Shown: positions 1-8,700 of the stretch, one piece after another | Position numbering within the stretch: position 1 is the stretch's first letter | Layout: each line of letters opens with the position of its first letter | Program-made: the position numbers and the translations under genes | Notes under the pieces: generated by a model | The model's input: the letters and a program-made list of their open reading frames with translations, nothing else | Told to the model about the DNA's origin: nothing | Database searches by the model: none | NCBI GenBank assembly: GCA_900470285.1 | Contig: UCAG01000014.1 | Coordinates: 1 to 64,000 of the forward strand | Length of the DNA: 64,000 nt | Direction of reading: 5' to 3' | Origin: Hyphomicrobiales bacterium | Lineage (GTDB): Bacteria; Pseudomonadota; Alphaproteobacteria; Rhizobiales; Rhizobiaceae

Positions 1-362
1 GCAGGCTTTGCTGCCGTGGTGTTGGTTGCAGGCTTTGCTGCTGTGATTTTGTCCGCAGGCTTTGCGGTGGTGGTTTTAGCCGGTTTTTTAACCGCAGCAA
101 CTGCAGGAGCAGCATTATCAGCAACCTGTGGTTCGGCAGTTTTTTTTGCCGGAGATTTTTTCGGTGCTGCAGATGTTTTTACTGCAGTCTTTGCCGGTTC
201 AGCCTTTGTAGCTGCCGCGGTTTTTGCTTTTGTTGCTGTGCTTTTCGGAGCGGGTTCTTTGACCGGCTTTGTTACGGCTGTTTTGGCAGCCGTTGTTCCG
301 GTTTTCTTTGCGGCGCTTTTTGTTGCACCGGCCTTGGCATTCCCATCACTCGAACGTGTCAT
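1..362 (-). CDS. Lys/Ala/Pro-rich histone H1-like protein, partial (C-terminus off the left edge)
   Basis: The frame is open from an ATG at 362 to the left edge, about 120 codons. It is preceded by a GGGAGG ribosome binding site. The product is almost entirely Lys, Ala, Pro and Thr, with repeated AAKPA- and KKT-type units and no acidic core. Such tails occur in histone H1-like nucleoid proteins and as basic extensions of other proteins. I see no domain in the visible part, so the function is unknown. The Ala/Gly/Phe-rich plus-strand frame across the same bases is the mirror image of this low-complexity repeat and has no ribosome binding site. Confidence 0.6.
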   Translation of the reverse strand, partial: MTRSSDGNAKAGATKSAAKKTGTTAAKTAVTKPVKEPAPKSTATKAKTAAATKAEPAKTAVKTSAAPKKSPAKKTAEPQVADNAAPAVAAVKKPAKTTTAKPADKITAAKPATNTTAAKP

Positions 363-833
363 TCTGCCTCCCAGAATTCCTGTTGTGCCGGCATATGCTT
401 CCGGAAAGTTTCCGGTATTCCGGCTTTCCTCGCTGAAGCCGGTCTGCCAACAACTTAACCAAGATTATGCCGATATCAATATCTGACATTATCTTTCCAT
501 TGACGTAAACGTAAATTCTTCGTCAGGCAATATGTCTGATTGTTTTGCCTGTCTGAAATGCAAGGCCGGTTATGGGATGACCGGCGATGCGGATATTGTC
601 TTCTTTATGCAATAATTTTTCTGTCCTTGGCATTGTGTGAAATAACAAACCTGTAAGCCTCTTATATAAGTAAAAAATCTTAGCTTAATGACGGTAAGAT
701 AAAATAATATGTCTTCTGATGTGCTTATGAAGCACTATGCTCTTTGAAGATTCAATGACATAGGCCGACTTGATAAATCCGCAGATATATCGGGTCTTAC
801 ACAGCATTATGAGCTGTAAAGGAGCCCACCGCA
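363..833. other. Intergenic region without a convincing gene
   Basis: This stretch separates two divergent genes and must hold both promoters. Short frames on either strand lack ribosome binding sites and recognisable sequence. The only structured element I see is a near-palindrome at 500-515. The ribosome binding site of the downstream gene (AAAGGAGC) lies at its right end. Confidence 0.6.
500..515. promoter_or_regulatory. Possible MerR-family (LiuR-type) operator
   Basis: The 16-mer TTGACGTAAACGTAAA is a near-palindrome. It resembles the motif described for LiuR-type MerR regulators of branched-chain amino acid and fatty acid catabolism in proteobacteria (TTTACGTTTACGTAAA-like). It lies 138 bases upstream of the minus-strand gene start at 362. 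This is a motif resemblance only; no LiuR gene is visible in the window. Confidence 0.25.
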
Positions 834-2237
834 ATGCGATTTGCAAGTGTATTCCCGTCAGTTTTACAATTGATCGGCCGGACACCGCTTGTCGAGCTCA
901 ATGGATTTGACACAGGGCCGTGCCGTTTATTCGCAAAACTGGAGAGCCAGAATCCTTCCGGCTCCATTAAAGACAGGGTCGCTCTGAGCATTATTTCTGC
1001 GGCGGAACAATCAGGTCAGTTGCGCGCAGGCGGTACAATTGTCGAGGCCACAGCCGGTAATACGGGGCTTGGCCTTGCACAGGTTGCAGCATTGCGCGGC
1101 TACCGGTTGATTCTGGCTATACCGGATAAAATGTCCAAAGAGAAAATCCGGCATTTACGGGCTTTAGGAGCCGATGTCCGGCTGACACGTTCTGATGTGG
1201 ATAAGGATCATCCTGAGCATTATCAAAATTTGGCACGGCGAATTGCAGAAGAAATTCCGCATGCGTTTTTTGCTGATCAGTTTTCTAATCCTGCTAATCC
1301 GCGGACACATGAGATCGCAACAGGGCCGGAAATCTGGGAACAGACAGATCATAAGGTTGATGTGGTTGTTGTCGGGGTGGGTTCCGGCGGTACGCTGACG
1401 GGACTGGGGCGTTATTTTCGATCAGTTTCGCCGCTGACGCAAATTATACTTGCCGATCCTGAAGGTTCTGTTCTTGCACCATTCATCGCGACCGGTCAGC
1501 TGGCGCAAGCCGGTCAATGGTCCGTGGAGGGGATAGGGCAGGATTACATCCCTGCGAATGCTGATCTCTCTCTTGTCAGCCGTGCTTATACAATGTCCGA
1601 CCGGCAATCTGTTCAGGCTGCCCGCGATTTGCTTTTGCGTGAGGGCATTCTGGCCGGAGCATCGTCCGGTACTTTGCTGGCAGCGGCTCTGCAATATTGC
1701 CGTGAGCAGACAGAGCCCAAAAATGTGGTGACGCTGATTTGTGACAGCGGCTCCAAATACTTGTCAAAAATGTTTGATGATAACTGGCTGCGTGAGCGGC
1801 ATCTGAGTGAGCGTGTAGTGCAGGGCAATCTGGAGGATCTGATCTCGCGGCGTCATCAGGACGGCGCGGTGGAGGTAACCACACCGGATGAGAATTTGCT
1901 TGAGGCCTACGGGCGGATGCGGCGCAATGCTGTCTCACAATTACCTGTGCTGGATGGCGGCAGACTTGTCGGAATTATTGACGAAAGCGATATTCTGAAA
2001 GCAGTGGAGGGGCCGCCGGAAGGGCGCTGGTCACGTTTTGCTGCGCAGGTTTCATCGGCGATGACCCCGCAACCGCGTGTCTTGCAGGTGGATGCGCCAT
2101 TAAGTGATTTGCAGACCTTCTTTGACCGCGATGAAGTGGCGCTGATTGTTAATGGCGTGGATTTCATCGGGCTTATCACCCGTATCGATCTGATTAATCA
2201 TCTGCGCTATGCCGGTAAAAACACACGTGATACATAA
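834..2237 (+). CDS. cbs: Cystathionine beta-synthase (PLP enzyme with C-terminal CBS domain pair)
   Basis: The 467-residue protein has the fold-type II PLP core of cystathionine beta-synthase and cysteine synthase. The Schiff-base lysine is K46 in SGSIKDR, the substrate loop is TAGNTG at about 73-78, and the phosphate loop GSGGTLTG is also present. The core ends with the CDSGSKYLSKMF segment at about residue 300. From about 335 to 460 a Bateman pair of CBS repeats follows, which suggests ligand-sensed regulation and distinguishes it from plain cysteine synthases. It should condense serine (or an activated serine) with homocysteine in the cytoplasm. The ATG sits 10 bases after AAAGGAG. It stands alone and is followed directly by a terminator. 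Confidence 0.88.
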   Translation: MRFASVFPSVLQLIGRTPLVELNGFDTGPCRLFAKLESQNPSGSIKDRVALSIISAAEQSGQLRAGGTIVEATAGNTGLGLAQVAALRGYRLILAIPDKMSKEKIRHLRALGADVRLTRSDVDKDHPEHYQNLARRIAEEIPHAFFADQFSNPANPRTHEIATGPEIWEQTDHKVDVVVVGVGSGGTLTGLGRYFRSVSPLTQIILADPEGSVLAPFIATGQLAQAGQWSVEGIGQDYIPANADLSLVSRAYTMSDRQSVQAARDLLLREGILAGASSGTLLAAALQYCREQTEPKNVVTLICDSGSKYLSKMFDDNWLRERHLSERVVQGNLEDLISRRHQDGAVEVTTPDENLLEAYGRMRRNAVSQLPVLDGGRLVGIIDESDILKAVEGPPEGRWSRFAAQVSSAMTPQPRVLQVDAPLSDLQTFFDRDEVALIVNGVDFIGLITRIDLINHLRYAGKNTRDT

Positions 2238-2239
2238 AA

Positions 2240-2280
2240 AAACGGCCATATGCTGCAAGGTGCATATGGCCGTTTCAGTC
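2240..2280 (+). terminator. Rho-independent terminator of cbs
   Basis: A perfect 14-bp stem (2240-2253 with 2262-2275) and an 8-base loop start three bases after the cbs stop codon. The weak T-tract is TTTCAGTCTTTTC. Confidence 0.75.
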
Positions 2281-2434
2281 TTTTCCGGCCAGTTTCGGCT
2301 TTCAATGCCGCACATTTGCATCTGTTGATACAAGGGACATAAAGCGCATCTTTTTTCGCTGTTCTTATACAGATATGACTGCCGGAAAATGCAGAATTAT
2401 ATCTCAGATGCCGGAGGGCTCCTTTTCTGCTGTT

Positions 2435-2602
2435 TCAGCCGAAGAGTGTTGTCAGGCTTGACGCAATTGCCCAGATGAGAAATGCAGCAGGGACAGCCAG
2501 ACCGGCCAGAAAAATTCCCAGAAAAACATAGGCCGCATCATCGGTGCGGTTTCTCATCTGATCGGCAGGCTTTTGCCATTGAGCGGGTACACCATCATAC
2601 AT
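2435..2602 (-). CDS. Small single-pass membrane protein, unknown function
   Basis: This 55-residue frame starts at an ATG at 2602 behind a strong GGAGGAG ribosome binding site. It has a polar N-terminus (about residues 1-22, with KPADQMRNRTDD) and one hydrophobic helix at about residues 24-48 (VFLGIFLAGLAVPAAFLIWA), so it is probably an inner-membrane protein with a short periplasmic end. The open frame continues upstream to 2923, but that part is AT-rich, Ile/Lys-rich and lacks a ribosome binding site, so it is not taken as coding. I do not recognise the family. Confidence 0.6.
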   Translation of the reverse strand: MYDGVPAQWQKPADQMRNRTDDAAYVFLGIFLAGLAVPAAFLIWAIASSLTTLFG

Positions 2603-2639
2603 TGCGGGTCTCCTCCGATATCTTCTTAATGGATTTATT

Positions 2640-2930
2640 ATGATCTGAATGAGAAATACTGCAATACTGAATATAAAAAGATTTGAATTGCACGAAAATG
2701 ATGGTATTAGCTGTTTTGCTTTGCAGATGAATTTTAAAATTTGATATTTTTCATATGTAATTTTATAGATATTGATTTTAACTCTATGATTTTTATAAAT
2801 TTTACTTTTATACTGTATTTTATGAAGTATCTGTAATTTCAATAATTGCTGAATGTTTTGATAAATATGAGATTTCTGTATGATTTGTAGTCTCAATAAT
2901 CCCATGAAGTCGAACAAAATCACTGCAAAC
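2640..2930. other. AT-rich intergenic stretch without a gene
   Basis: About 290 bases have base composition far more AT-rich than the neighbours, with runs such as TTTTATAAATTTTACTTTT. The only long frame across it gives an Ile/Lys/Tyr-rich sequence with no ribosome binding site. It may be a foreign remnant or an AT-rich protein-binding region; I see no further gene in it. Confidence 0.6.
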
Positions 2931-3067
2931 TGAGTCGGGCTAACCGGTGCTGGTTTTCATCACGTTATTGCAGCCTGTTGTCGCTGCTACGGTTCTTTCG
3001 TGCATATTGCGCATAGTGGTTTCACTCTGCCTTGCAATGCTGCATGACTGTTATGCATTATTGTTTA

Positions 3068-3096
3068 TTGTCGGTTTTTTCTCCTGCAGTTATAAG
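3068..3096 (+). promoter_or_regulatory. Promoter of the three-hairpin sRNA
   Basis: A sigma-70-like pair is visible: TTGTCG at 3068-3073, a 17-bp spacer and TATAAG at 3091-3096. It predicts a start at about 3102, exactly at the foot of the first hairpin of the RNA. Confidence 0.65.
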
Positions 3097-3101
3097 TCTG
3101 T

Positions 3102-3216
3102 CCATCGGGTTCGTTCTCCTCCTCCCAATTGGACCCGATGACGGAATGCGGTACTCCTCCTCCCAACCGCATCCATAATCAGGCCGCGCATCTCCTCCCC
3201 CGCGCGGCCTTTTTCT
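3102..3216 (+). ncRNA. Three-hairpin sRNA with anti-Shine-Dalgarno loops, alpha-r14/NfeR1 (cuckoo) type
   Basis: Three consecutive hairpins are visible. Hairpin 1 pairs 3103-3112 with 3131-3140 and exposes CTCCTCCTCCC. Hairpin 2 pairs 3146-3152 with 3166-3172 and exposes ACTCCTCCTCCCA. Hairpin 3 pairs GGCCGCGC (3182-3189) with GCGCGGCC (3202-3209), exposes CTCCTCCCCC and is followed by T5, making a Rho-independent terminator. Loops with CCUCCUCCC repeated in each hairpin are the hallmark of the alphaproteobacterial alpha-r14/NfeR1 and CcsR (cuckoo) families, which base-pair with ribosome binding sites of target mRNAs, commonly ABC-transporter messages. Family naming rests on motif and architecture seen here, not on an alignment. 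Confidence 0.8.
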
Positions 3217-3279
3217 TTTTCCAAATCGATTAAATTCATTTCCGTATTCAGCGTTCGGGCTATATCCTCGGCGCGAAGT

Positions 3280-3349
3280 CACTATTCGTTATTTTGTTGC
3301 GATCAAAACATTACAAATGTTTGTTTCGTAACAAAATAGTGTAATAGTG
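3280..3349. repeat. Long imperfect inverted repeat
   Basis: Two arms of about 33 bases (3280-3312 and 3316-3349) are inverted copies with a few mismatches, separated by only three bases. Both ends read CACTATT. No T-tract follows, so it is not a simple terminator. It may be a remnant of a miniature mobile element or a large operator upstream of the HAD gene. Confidence 0.6.
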
Positions 3350-3453
3350 CGCTATCTGCTCCTGCAAAGCACGATGTTTGTAGAGGGCAGGAGCTCTATG
3401 AGCTTTGTCTATTTGTTTGCCCCGTTTATCCCTTGGCTAAAAAGGACCTGAAA

Positions 3454-4125
3454 GTGAAGCAGCGCGATAATTCTGTATTTCTGAATTCTTATTCCGGTTT
3501 CCTGTTTGATATGGACGGAACATTGGTCAATTCTATTCCTGTTGTAGAACGGATCTGGCTGGAATGGGCTGCGGAGCACGGGGTAGACGGACCGGAGCTG
3601 CTCAAAAAAGTACATGGCATCCGCGTTGTTGATGTTATCAAAATGCTGAATATGCCTCATCTTGATCCGGCAGCAATTGCAGCTACTTTTTTGGCTGAAG
3701 AAATGCAGGATTTTGCCGGTATCCGCGCCATTGCCGGTGCAAAAGATTTCATCGCCAGCCTGCCTGCTGACCGCTGGACGATTGTTACGTCCGCACCGCG
3801 TGAACTGGCGCAAGCGCGTCTGGCAGCCGCCGGTCTGCCGGTACCGGAAACCATTGTTGTGGCGGAAGATGTGAGCGCGGGCAAGCCTGATCCGTCGGGT
3901 TATCGTCTGGGTGCGCAGCGTCTTGGTTTTGATGCAGCCGATTGTCTGGTTTTTGAAGATGCACCGGCAGGTATTGCTGCGGGTAAAGCTGCGGATTCTG
4001 ACGTTGTGGTTATCAGTGAAACCCACAGCCATGTGGTGACAGGCGGCAATGTTGAATTCCGCGACTTTATCAATTTGGGCATCATGCAGGACGGCGACGG
4101 ACGTTTGCGCCTCAGCGTTGGCTAA
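3454..4125 (+). CDS. HAD-family sugar phosphatase / phosphoglucomutase-like hydrolase
   Basis: This is a HAD subfamily I hydrolase of about 223 residues. Motif I is DMDGT (nucleophile D19, acid D21), followed by a helical cap. Motif II is the T/S segment IVTSAPRE, motif III the lysine of AGKPDP, and motif IV the FEDAPAGIAAG segment. This pattern fits GPP/YfbT-like sugar or glycerol phosphatases and beta-phosphoglucomutases; the substrate cannot be told. The GTG at 3454 lies 8 bases after AAAGGA and is preferred over an in-frame TTG at 3433, which has no ribosome binding site. The gene converges on the XdhC-like gene. Confidence 0.8.
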   Translation: MKQRDNSVFLNSYSGFLFDMDGTLVNSIPVVERIWLEWAAEHGVDGPELLKKVHGIRVVDVIKMLNMPHLDPAAIAATFLAEEMQDFAGIRAIAGAKDFIASLPADRWTIVTSAPRELAQARLAAAGLPVPETIVVAEDVSAGKPDPSGYRLGAQRLGFDAADCLVFEDAPAGIAAGKAADSDVVVISETHSHVVTGGNVEFRDFINLGIMQDGDGRLRLSVG

Positions 4126-4157
4126 AAATATTATATCAGGCCTGACGGTAGGCCTGA
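4126..4157 (-). terminator. Possible terminator of the xdhC-like gene
   Basis: A perfect 8-bp inverted repeat (4136-4143 with 4150-4157) spans the stop codon of the minus-strand gene. On the minus strand it is followed by ATATAATATTTTTAG. Confidence 0.35.
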
Positions 4158-5083
4158 ATAATCTCTGCCAGAATGGCCACGGCAATCTCGAGAGGTTCCT
4201 GTGCGCTGATCGCAAGCCCGATCGGCGCATGGATGCGCTCTAAATCCATAGTCTTAAAACCGGAAGCGCTTAAACGCTCCAGCCGTTTGGCATGGGTTTT
4301 GCGGCTGCCCAAAGCGCCGATATAGAAGCAATCACTGTTTAAAGCTGCACTCAAGGCTGGATCATCGAGATGCGGAATATGGCTGAGTGCTACAATCGCT
4401 GTAAAACTGTCCGGCTGATTGGTTTTGAAAAATTCTTCCGGCCAGATTTCATGTAAATTGACAGACGGGAAGCGTTCCGCTGTGGCAAAGCTGCTGCGCG
4501 GATCGATTATGCTCAGATCATATCCGCTTATATGCGCCATTTGCGCCAGTGCCTGAGCGATATGAACTGCACCGATTACCAGAATATGCGGTTGCGGCCG
4601 GTAGGTTTGAATAAAACCGGTTTCATCGAGCTGTGTGATCCTGGCATTATCCGGTGCAGGGATCAGCGTGATCTGTCCGGTTGTCAAATCTGTTTGGGTG
4701 GTGATGCGCTGACGTTTAATCTGCGCCTGTACGATTTGTGTCACCACATCATGCATGGCTGTATCATAAGGGACAATCAGCAACCGGATGGTGCCGCCGC
4801 AGGATAATCCCGCAGACCATGCCGTTTCATCGCTGATACCAAAGGACAGATCACGGGCTTGTCCGGTTGCCAGTACTTCGGCGGCTTGTGCAATCACTTC
4901 TGCTTCAATGCAGCCGCCGGAGACCGAGCCTTCAAAATTGCCCTGATCATCGCAGATCAGATGGCTGCCCGCAGGGCGTGGGGCAGAACCCCAGACGGAA
5001 AGCACGGTAACCAGAGCCAGTTTGCGCCCTTGTTCAAACCAGTTTTGCGCGAGATGCAGCGGATTGGCGGTATGTTTTTCCAT
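4136..5083 (-). CDS. XdhC/CoxI family protein (molybdenum-enzyme maturation factor-like)
   Basis: The 315-residue protein has the two-part build of XdhC. The N-terminal XdhC/CoxI domain carries a conserved GSAPRPAGS and GSVSGGCIEAEV (about residues 32-63) and a second cysteine in GLSCGGT. The C-terminal Rossmann domain starts at about residue 165 with VIGAVHIAQ and IIDPRSSFA. XdhC proteins bind molybdenum cofactor and mediate its sulfuration and insertion into xanthine dehydrogenase-like enzymes. No xdhA, xdhB or coxL gene lies nearby, so the client enzyme is unknown. It starts 42 bases downstream of the co-directional Lrp gene, so the two may share a transcript. Confidence 0.82.
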   Translation of the reverse strand: MEKHTANPLHLAQNWFEQGRKLALVTVLSVWGSAPRPAGSHLICDDQGNFEGSVSGGCIEAEVIAQAAEVLATGQARDLSFGISDETAWSAGLSCGGTIRLLIVPYDTAMHDVVTQIVQAQIKRQRITTQTDLTTGQITLIPAPDNARITQLDETGFIQTYRPQPHILVIGAVHIAQALAQMAHISGYDLSIIDPRSSFATAERFPSVNLHEIWPEEFFKTNQPDSFTAIVALSHIPHLDDPALSAALNSDCFYIGALGSRKTHAKRLERLSASGFKTMDLERIHAPIGLAISAQEPLEIAVAILAEIIQAYRQA

Positions 5084-5125
5084 GGAGAGTATCCTCCTGT
5101 CAGGATCATTCTGGGCGAAACAATT

Positions 5126-5563
5126 TTATTTATCGCGCAGGATTTCGCGGCGCAGCACGATACTGGTTGTCAGATCTTCCACATTTTCGATTTCAGCAAT
5201 TTTGTTGCGGATTTCGTTTAGGGCATTGATGGAAGGTACTTCTACTTCGACCACCAGATCAAGCTGGCCGCTCACAGAAGAGACTTTGCGCACGGCAGGT
5301 AATCCGGCGAGAATATCAAGAATGGAAATGCTTGGCGTACGTTTCAGGGTAATCATCAGAAAAGCCTGCAAAGCTGCATCATCGAGCAGGCCGATATCGG
5401 CGCGGTAGCCGCGGATCACGCCATTCTTTTCAAGGCGGGCTACGCGTTCGCTGGTGGCACTGCGGGACAGGCCAACACGCCCTGCAAGGGTCTTCATAGG
5501 AATGCGGGCTTCCTGAGACAGAATGGTCAGGATTTTCTGATCCGTTGCGTCAATATCCTGCAT
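5126..5563 (-). CDS. Lrp/AsnC family transcriptional regulator
   Basis: The 145-residue protein begins with an AsnC-type helix-turn-helix (DATDQKILTIL, then GLSRSATSERVARLEKNGVIRGY, about residues 4-55). It continues with the beta-alpha-beta RAM domain that binds amino acids and oligomerises. It is divergent from the class III aminotransferase fusion, and a 29-base near-perfect palindrome lies between them. The obvious inference is that it senses an amino acid or amine and controls that enzyme and itself. The ATG at 5563 has GGGGAAA just upstream. Confidence 0.9.
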   Translation of the reverse strand: MQDIDATDQKILTILSQEARIPMKTLAGRVGLSRSATSERVARLEKNGVIRGYRADIGLLDDAALQAFLMITLKRTPSISILDILAGLPAVRKVSSVSGQLDLVVEVEVPSINALNEIRNKIAEIENVEDLTTSIVLRREILRDK

Positions 5564-5641
5564 TATTTCCCCTTTGGCCCCTCTGAAATGGCACGATCTT
5601 GATGGTGAAAATAGTGACCGGCAAAGTGACGGTTACTTGAA

Positions 5642-5670
5642 ACAAAGTGTCGGTGCAACCGGCACTTTGT
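5642..5670. promoter_or_regulatory. Palindromic operator between the Lrp regulator and the aminotransferase fusion
   Basis: Arms of 13 bases (ACAAAGTGTCGGT and ACCGGCACTTTGT) flank GCA and match at 12 of 13 positions. The site lies 79 bases from the start of the regulator gene and 89 from that of the aminotransferase. This placement is typical for an Lrp/AsnC regulator controlling a divergent target; binding is inferred. Confidence 0.6.
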
Positions 5671-5758
5671 CTGATGCGCATCTTTTTATGCTGTGCAAAT
5701 CTGTGAAAATACAGATGCAACGCCTGTCTTAAAAACAGGCAGACAAAACGGAACAGCC

Positions 5759-8700
5759 ATGCTTGATACCGCGCCGCAGTTTTCACTTACCGATGCCGCT
5801 TCTCTGCTTCACACTCATTATGGTCTGAGCGGTGATCTGTCGCCGCTCAATAGTGAGCGTGACCAGAATTTCAAAGTGACCACGGCCGATGGCAAAATCT
5901 TTATCCTGAAGATTATCAATGCATCCGAGCCGGTGGTGGAAAGTCGTTTTCAAACCGCTTTGCTGGGGCATATCCGTGATCATGCCGGTCATTTACCGGT
6001 GCCGCATATTGTACCGACGCTCAAAGGTGACAGCCTTGCGGACACGCTTTCCGTCAATGGTGACGTACATAACATCCGTCTGGTCGGCTGGGTTGACGGC
6101 CTGCCATTGGCAGAATCCTCCCGCTCATTGCAGGCGCTGGAAGGCTTGGGCGAATTGCTCGGCCAGTTCGACGCGGCCTTGCAGGGCTTCATGCATGGCG
6201 GTGCTTTGCGTGATCTTGACTGGGATATTACCAAGGCCGGCCGTTCCAAAGACCGTTTGCATTTTGTCAAAAATGCCGATGACCGTGCCTTGCTGGAGCG
6301 TTTCATTGCCCGTTTTGAAACACAGGTTGTACCAAAACTCGGCACCTTGCGCTCGGGTGTAATCCATAATGATGCCAATGACTGGAATGTGCTGGTTGGC
6401 AATGACAATCATGATGTGATTGCCGGTTTGATTGATTTCGGCGATGCACTCTATACGCCGGTGATTGCGGAAGTGGCGATTGCTGCTGCCTATGCCGGTC
6501 TGGATCATGATGCGCCAATCAGCGCCGCTGCGGCTATCGCAAAAGGCTTTCACAAACATTATCCGCTGCGTGAAGAAGAGTTGAACCTGCTCTATGATCT
6601 GATCGCGATGCGTTTGGTAACCTCGGTTACGATTTCCGCTTCGCGCCATGCGGAAACTGAAGATAATCCGTATCTGGCAATCAGTGAAAAACCGGCATGG
6701 GATTTCCTGCGTAAGCTCGACCGGATGGAGCCGCTATTTGCAACGGCTATCCTGCGTAAGGCCTGCGGCTTTGATGCGGTTTCCGGTGCCTCGGCAACGG
6801 TCAACTGGCTGAAAAACAACCGCTCAAAACTCTTGCCATTGCTGGATAAACCGGTGGCTGCTTATCCGGCAGAGCTGGTGCCTTACGGCGATCCGACCCA
6901 TCCGATGACCATCAAATCGGCCGAAGAACAGCCGGTCATTGCACAGGCAATGTGGGAAGAACATTGCGCTGTTACCGGCACGGAAGTCGGTATCGGCCCG
7001 TGGGGTGAGGAGCGCACCGTCTATGCGGGCGCGATGTTTGAATCCAAACTGGTGAAAGGCAAGCGTCGTACCTACCACTTAGGTCTTGACCTGTTCATGG
7101 CTTCCGGTACCCCGCTTTATACCCCGCTTGATGCGATTGTCCGCAGTGTGGATATCGAGCCGGATCCGTTGGGCTATGGCTGCCTGATTACTCTGGAGCA
7201 CCGTCCTGAAGGTTGTGCACCATTCATCTCGCTTTGGGGACATCTGGCGCATGAGGCAGGCAACCGCCTTAAAGCAGGTGATGTGCTGAAGGCCGGTGAT
7301 CTCGTTGCCTATATGGGTGATGAAACTGAAAACGGTCATTGGGCGCCGCATCTGCATCTGCAGATTTGCACCGATACCCGCCTGACAGCGATGGATATTA
7401 TCGGCGTGGGTGAAGAAGCCTATCTCGATGTCTGGGCGGAGCTGTTCCCTGATGCCCGCAATTTTGCCGGTATGGCTGAAGAGTTCTATCAGCAATCCGG
7501 CCGCAGCAAAGAAGAAATCGTGGCGATGCGCCGCGAGGTGCTGTTGCCGAACCTGTCGATCTCCTATGAAGATCCGATCAAATTTGTGCGTGGCGACGGC
7601 GTCTGGCTGATTGACCATAAAGGCCGTGCCTATCTCGATTGCTTCAACAATGTCTGCCATATCGGTCATGCCCATCCGGCTGTCGTGGAAGCAATGGCAA
7701 AACAGGCCTCAACGCTCAACACCAATACCCGCTATCTGCATGATAATATCGTTGCCTATGCAGAGCGTCTGACCGCGACTTTGCCGGATAATCTCACTGT
7801 TGCCGGTTTCACCAATAGCGGTTCGGAAGCCAATAGTCTGGCTCTGCGCATGATGCGTGTGCATACAGGACGCGAAAATGCGGTTGTGCTCGACTGGTCC
7901 TATCATGGCACCACGCAGGAACTGATTGATATCAGCCCGTATAAATTCAACCGCAAGGGTGGCAAGGGTGCCAAGCCGCATGTTTATGTGGCAAAAGTGC
8001 CGGACAGCTATCGTGCGCCGAAAGACTGGGCACCGGAAGATCACGCCAAACTCTATGCGGAAAGTGTGGCCGAACAGATCGCGCTCATGCAGGCAAAAGG
8101 TGAAGGCCCGGGCTTCTTCATCGCGGAATCCATTCCGAGTGTGGCCGGTCAGGTCTTCATGCCGGATGGTTATCTCAAAGAAGTCTACAAGATGATCCGC
8201 GATGCCGGCGGTATCTGTATCGCCGATGAAGTGCAGGTCGGTTTTGGCCGTGTCGGCAGCCATTGGTGGGCGTTTGAAACGCAAGGTGTTACACCGGATA
8301 TCGTGACCATGGGCAAGCCAATCGGTGACGGTCATCCGATGGCAGCGATGGTCACTACCCGTGAAATCGCTGACAGTTTCAACAATGGCATGGAATATTT
8401 CAACACATTCGGGGGTAATCCGGTGTCCTGTGCGGTTGGCCTTGCTGTGCTGGATGTGATTGAGAGCCAGAACCTGCGCGGTAATGCGCTGACAATCGGC
8501 AATTATCTGATGGATTCTTTCCGTGAGATGCAGAACCGTTATGAAGTGATCGGCGATGTGCGTGGTCTCGGCCTGTTCCTAGGCATTGAACTGGTCAATG
8601 ACCGTTACACCAAAGAACCGGCAACCAATATTGCGCGCGCCGTGTGCAATGTCGCCCGCCGTCGCGGTATTCTGATGGGAACAGAAGGCCCGTTTGATAA

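Noticed and set aside
16-486. Plus-strand open frame rich in Ala, Phe, Val and Gly
   Set aside because: It is the complement of the Lys/Ala/Pro-rich minus gene, lacks a ribosome binding site, and loses its composition bias after 362 where the minus gene starts.
685-991. Two short minus-strand frames upstream of and overlapping cbs
   Set aside because: No ribosome binding sites, no conserved features, and one lies within the cbs start.
2435-2923. 162-residue minus frame
   Set aside because: Only the last 55 codons have protein-like composition and a ribosome binding site; the rest is an AT-rich intergenic stretch.
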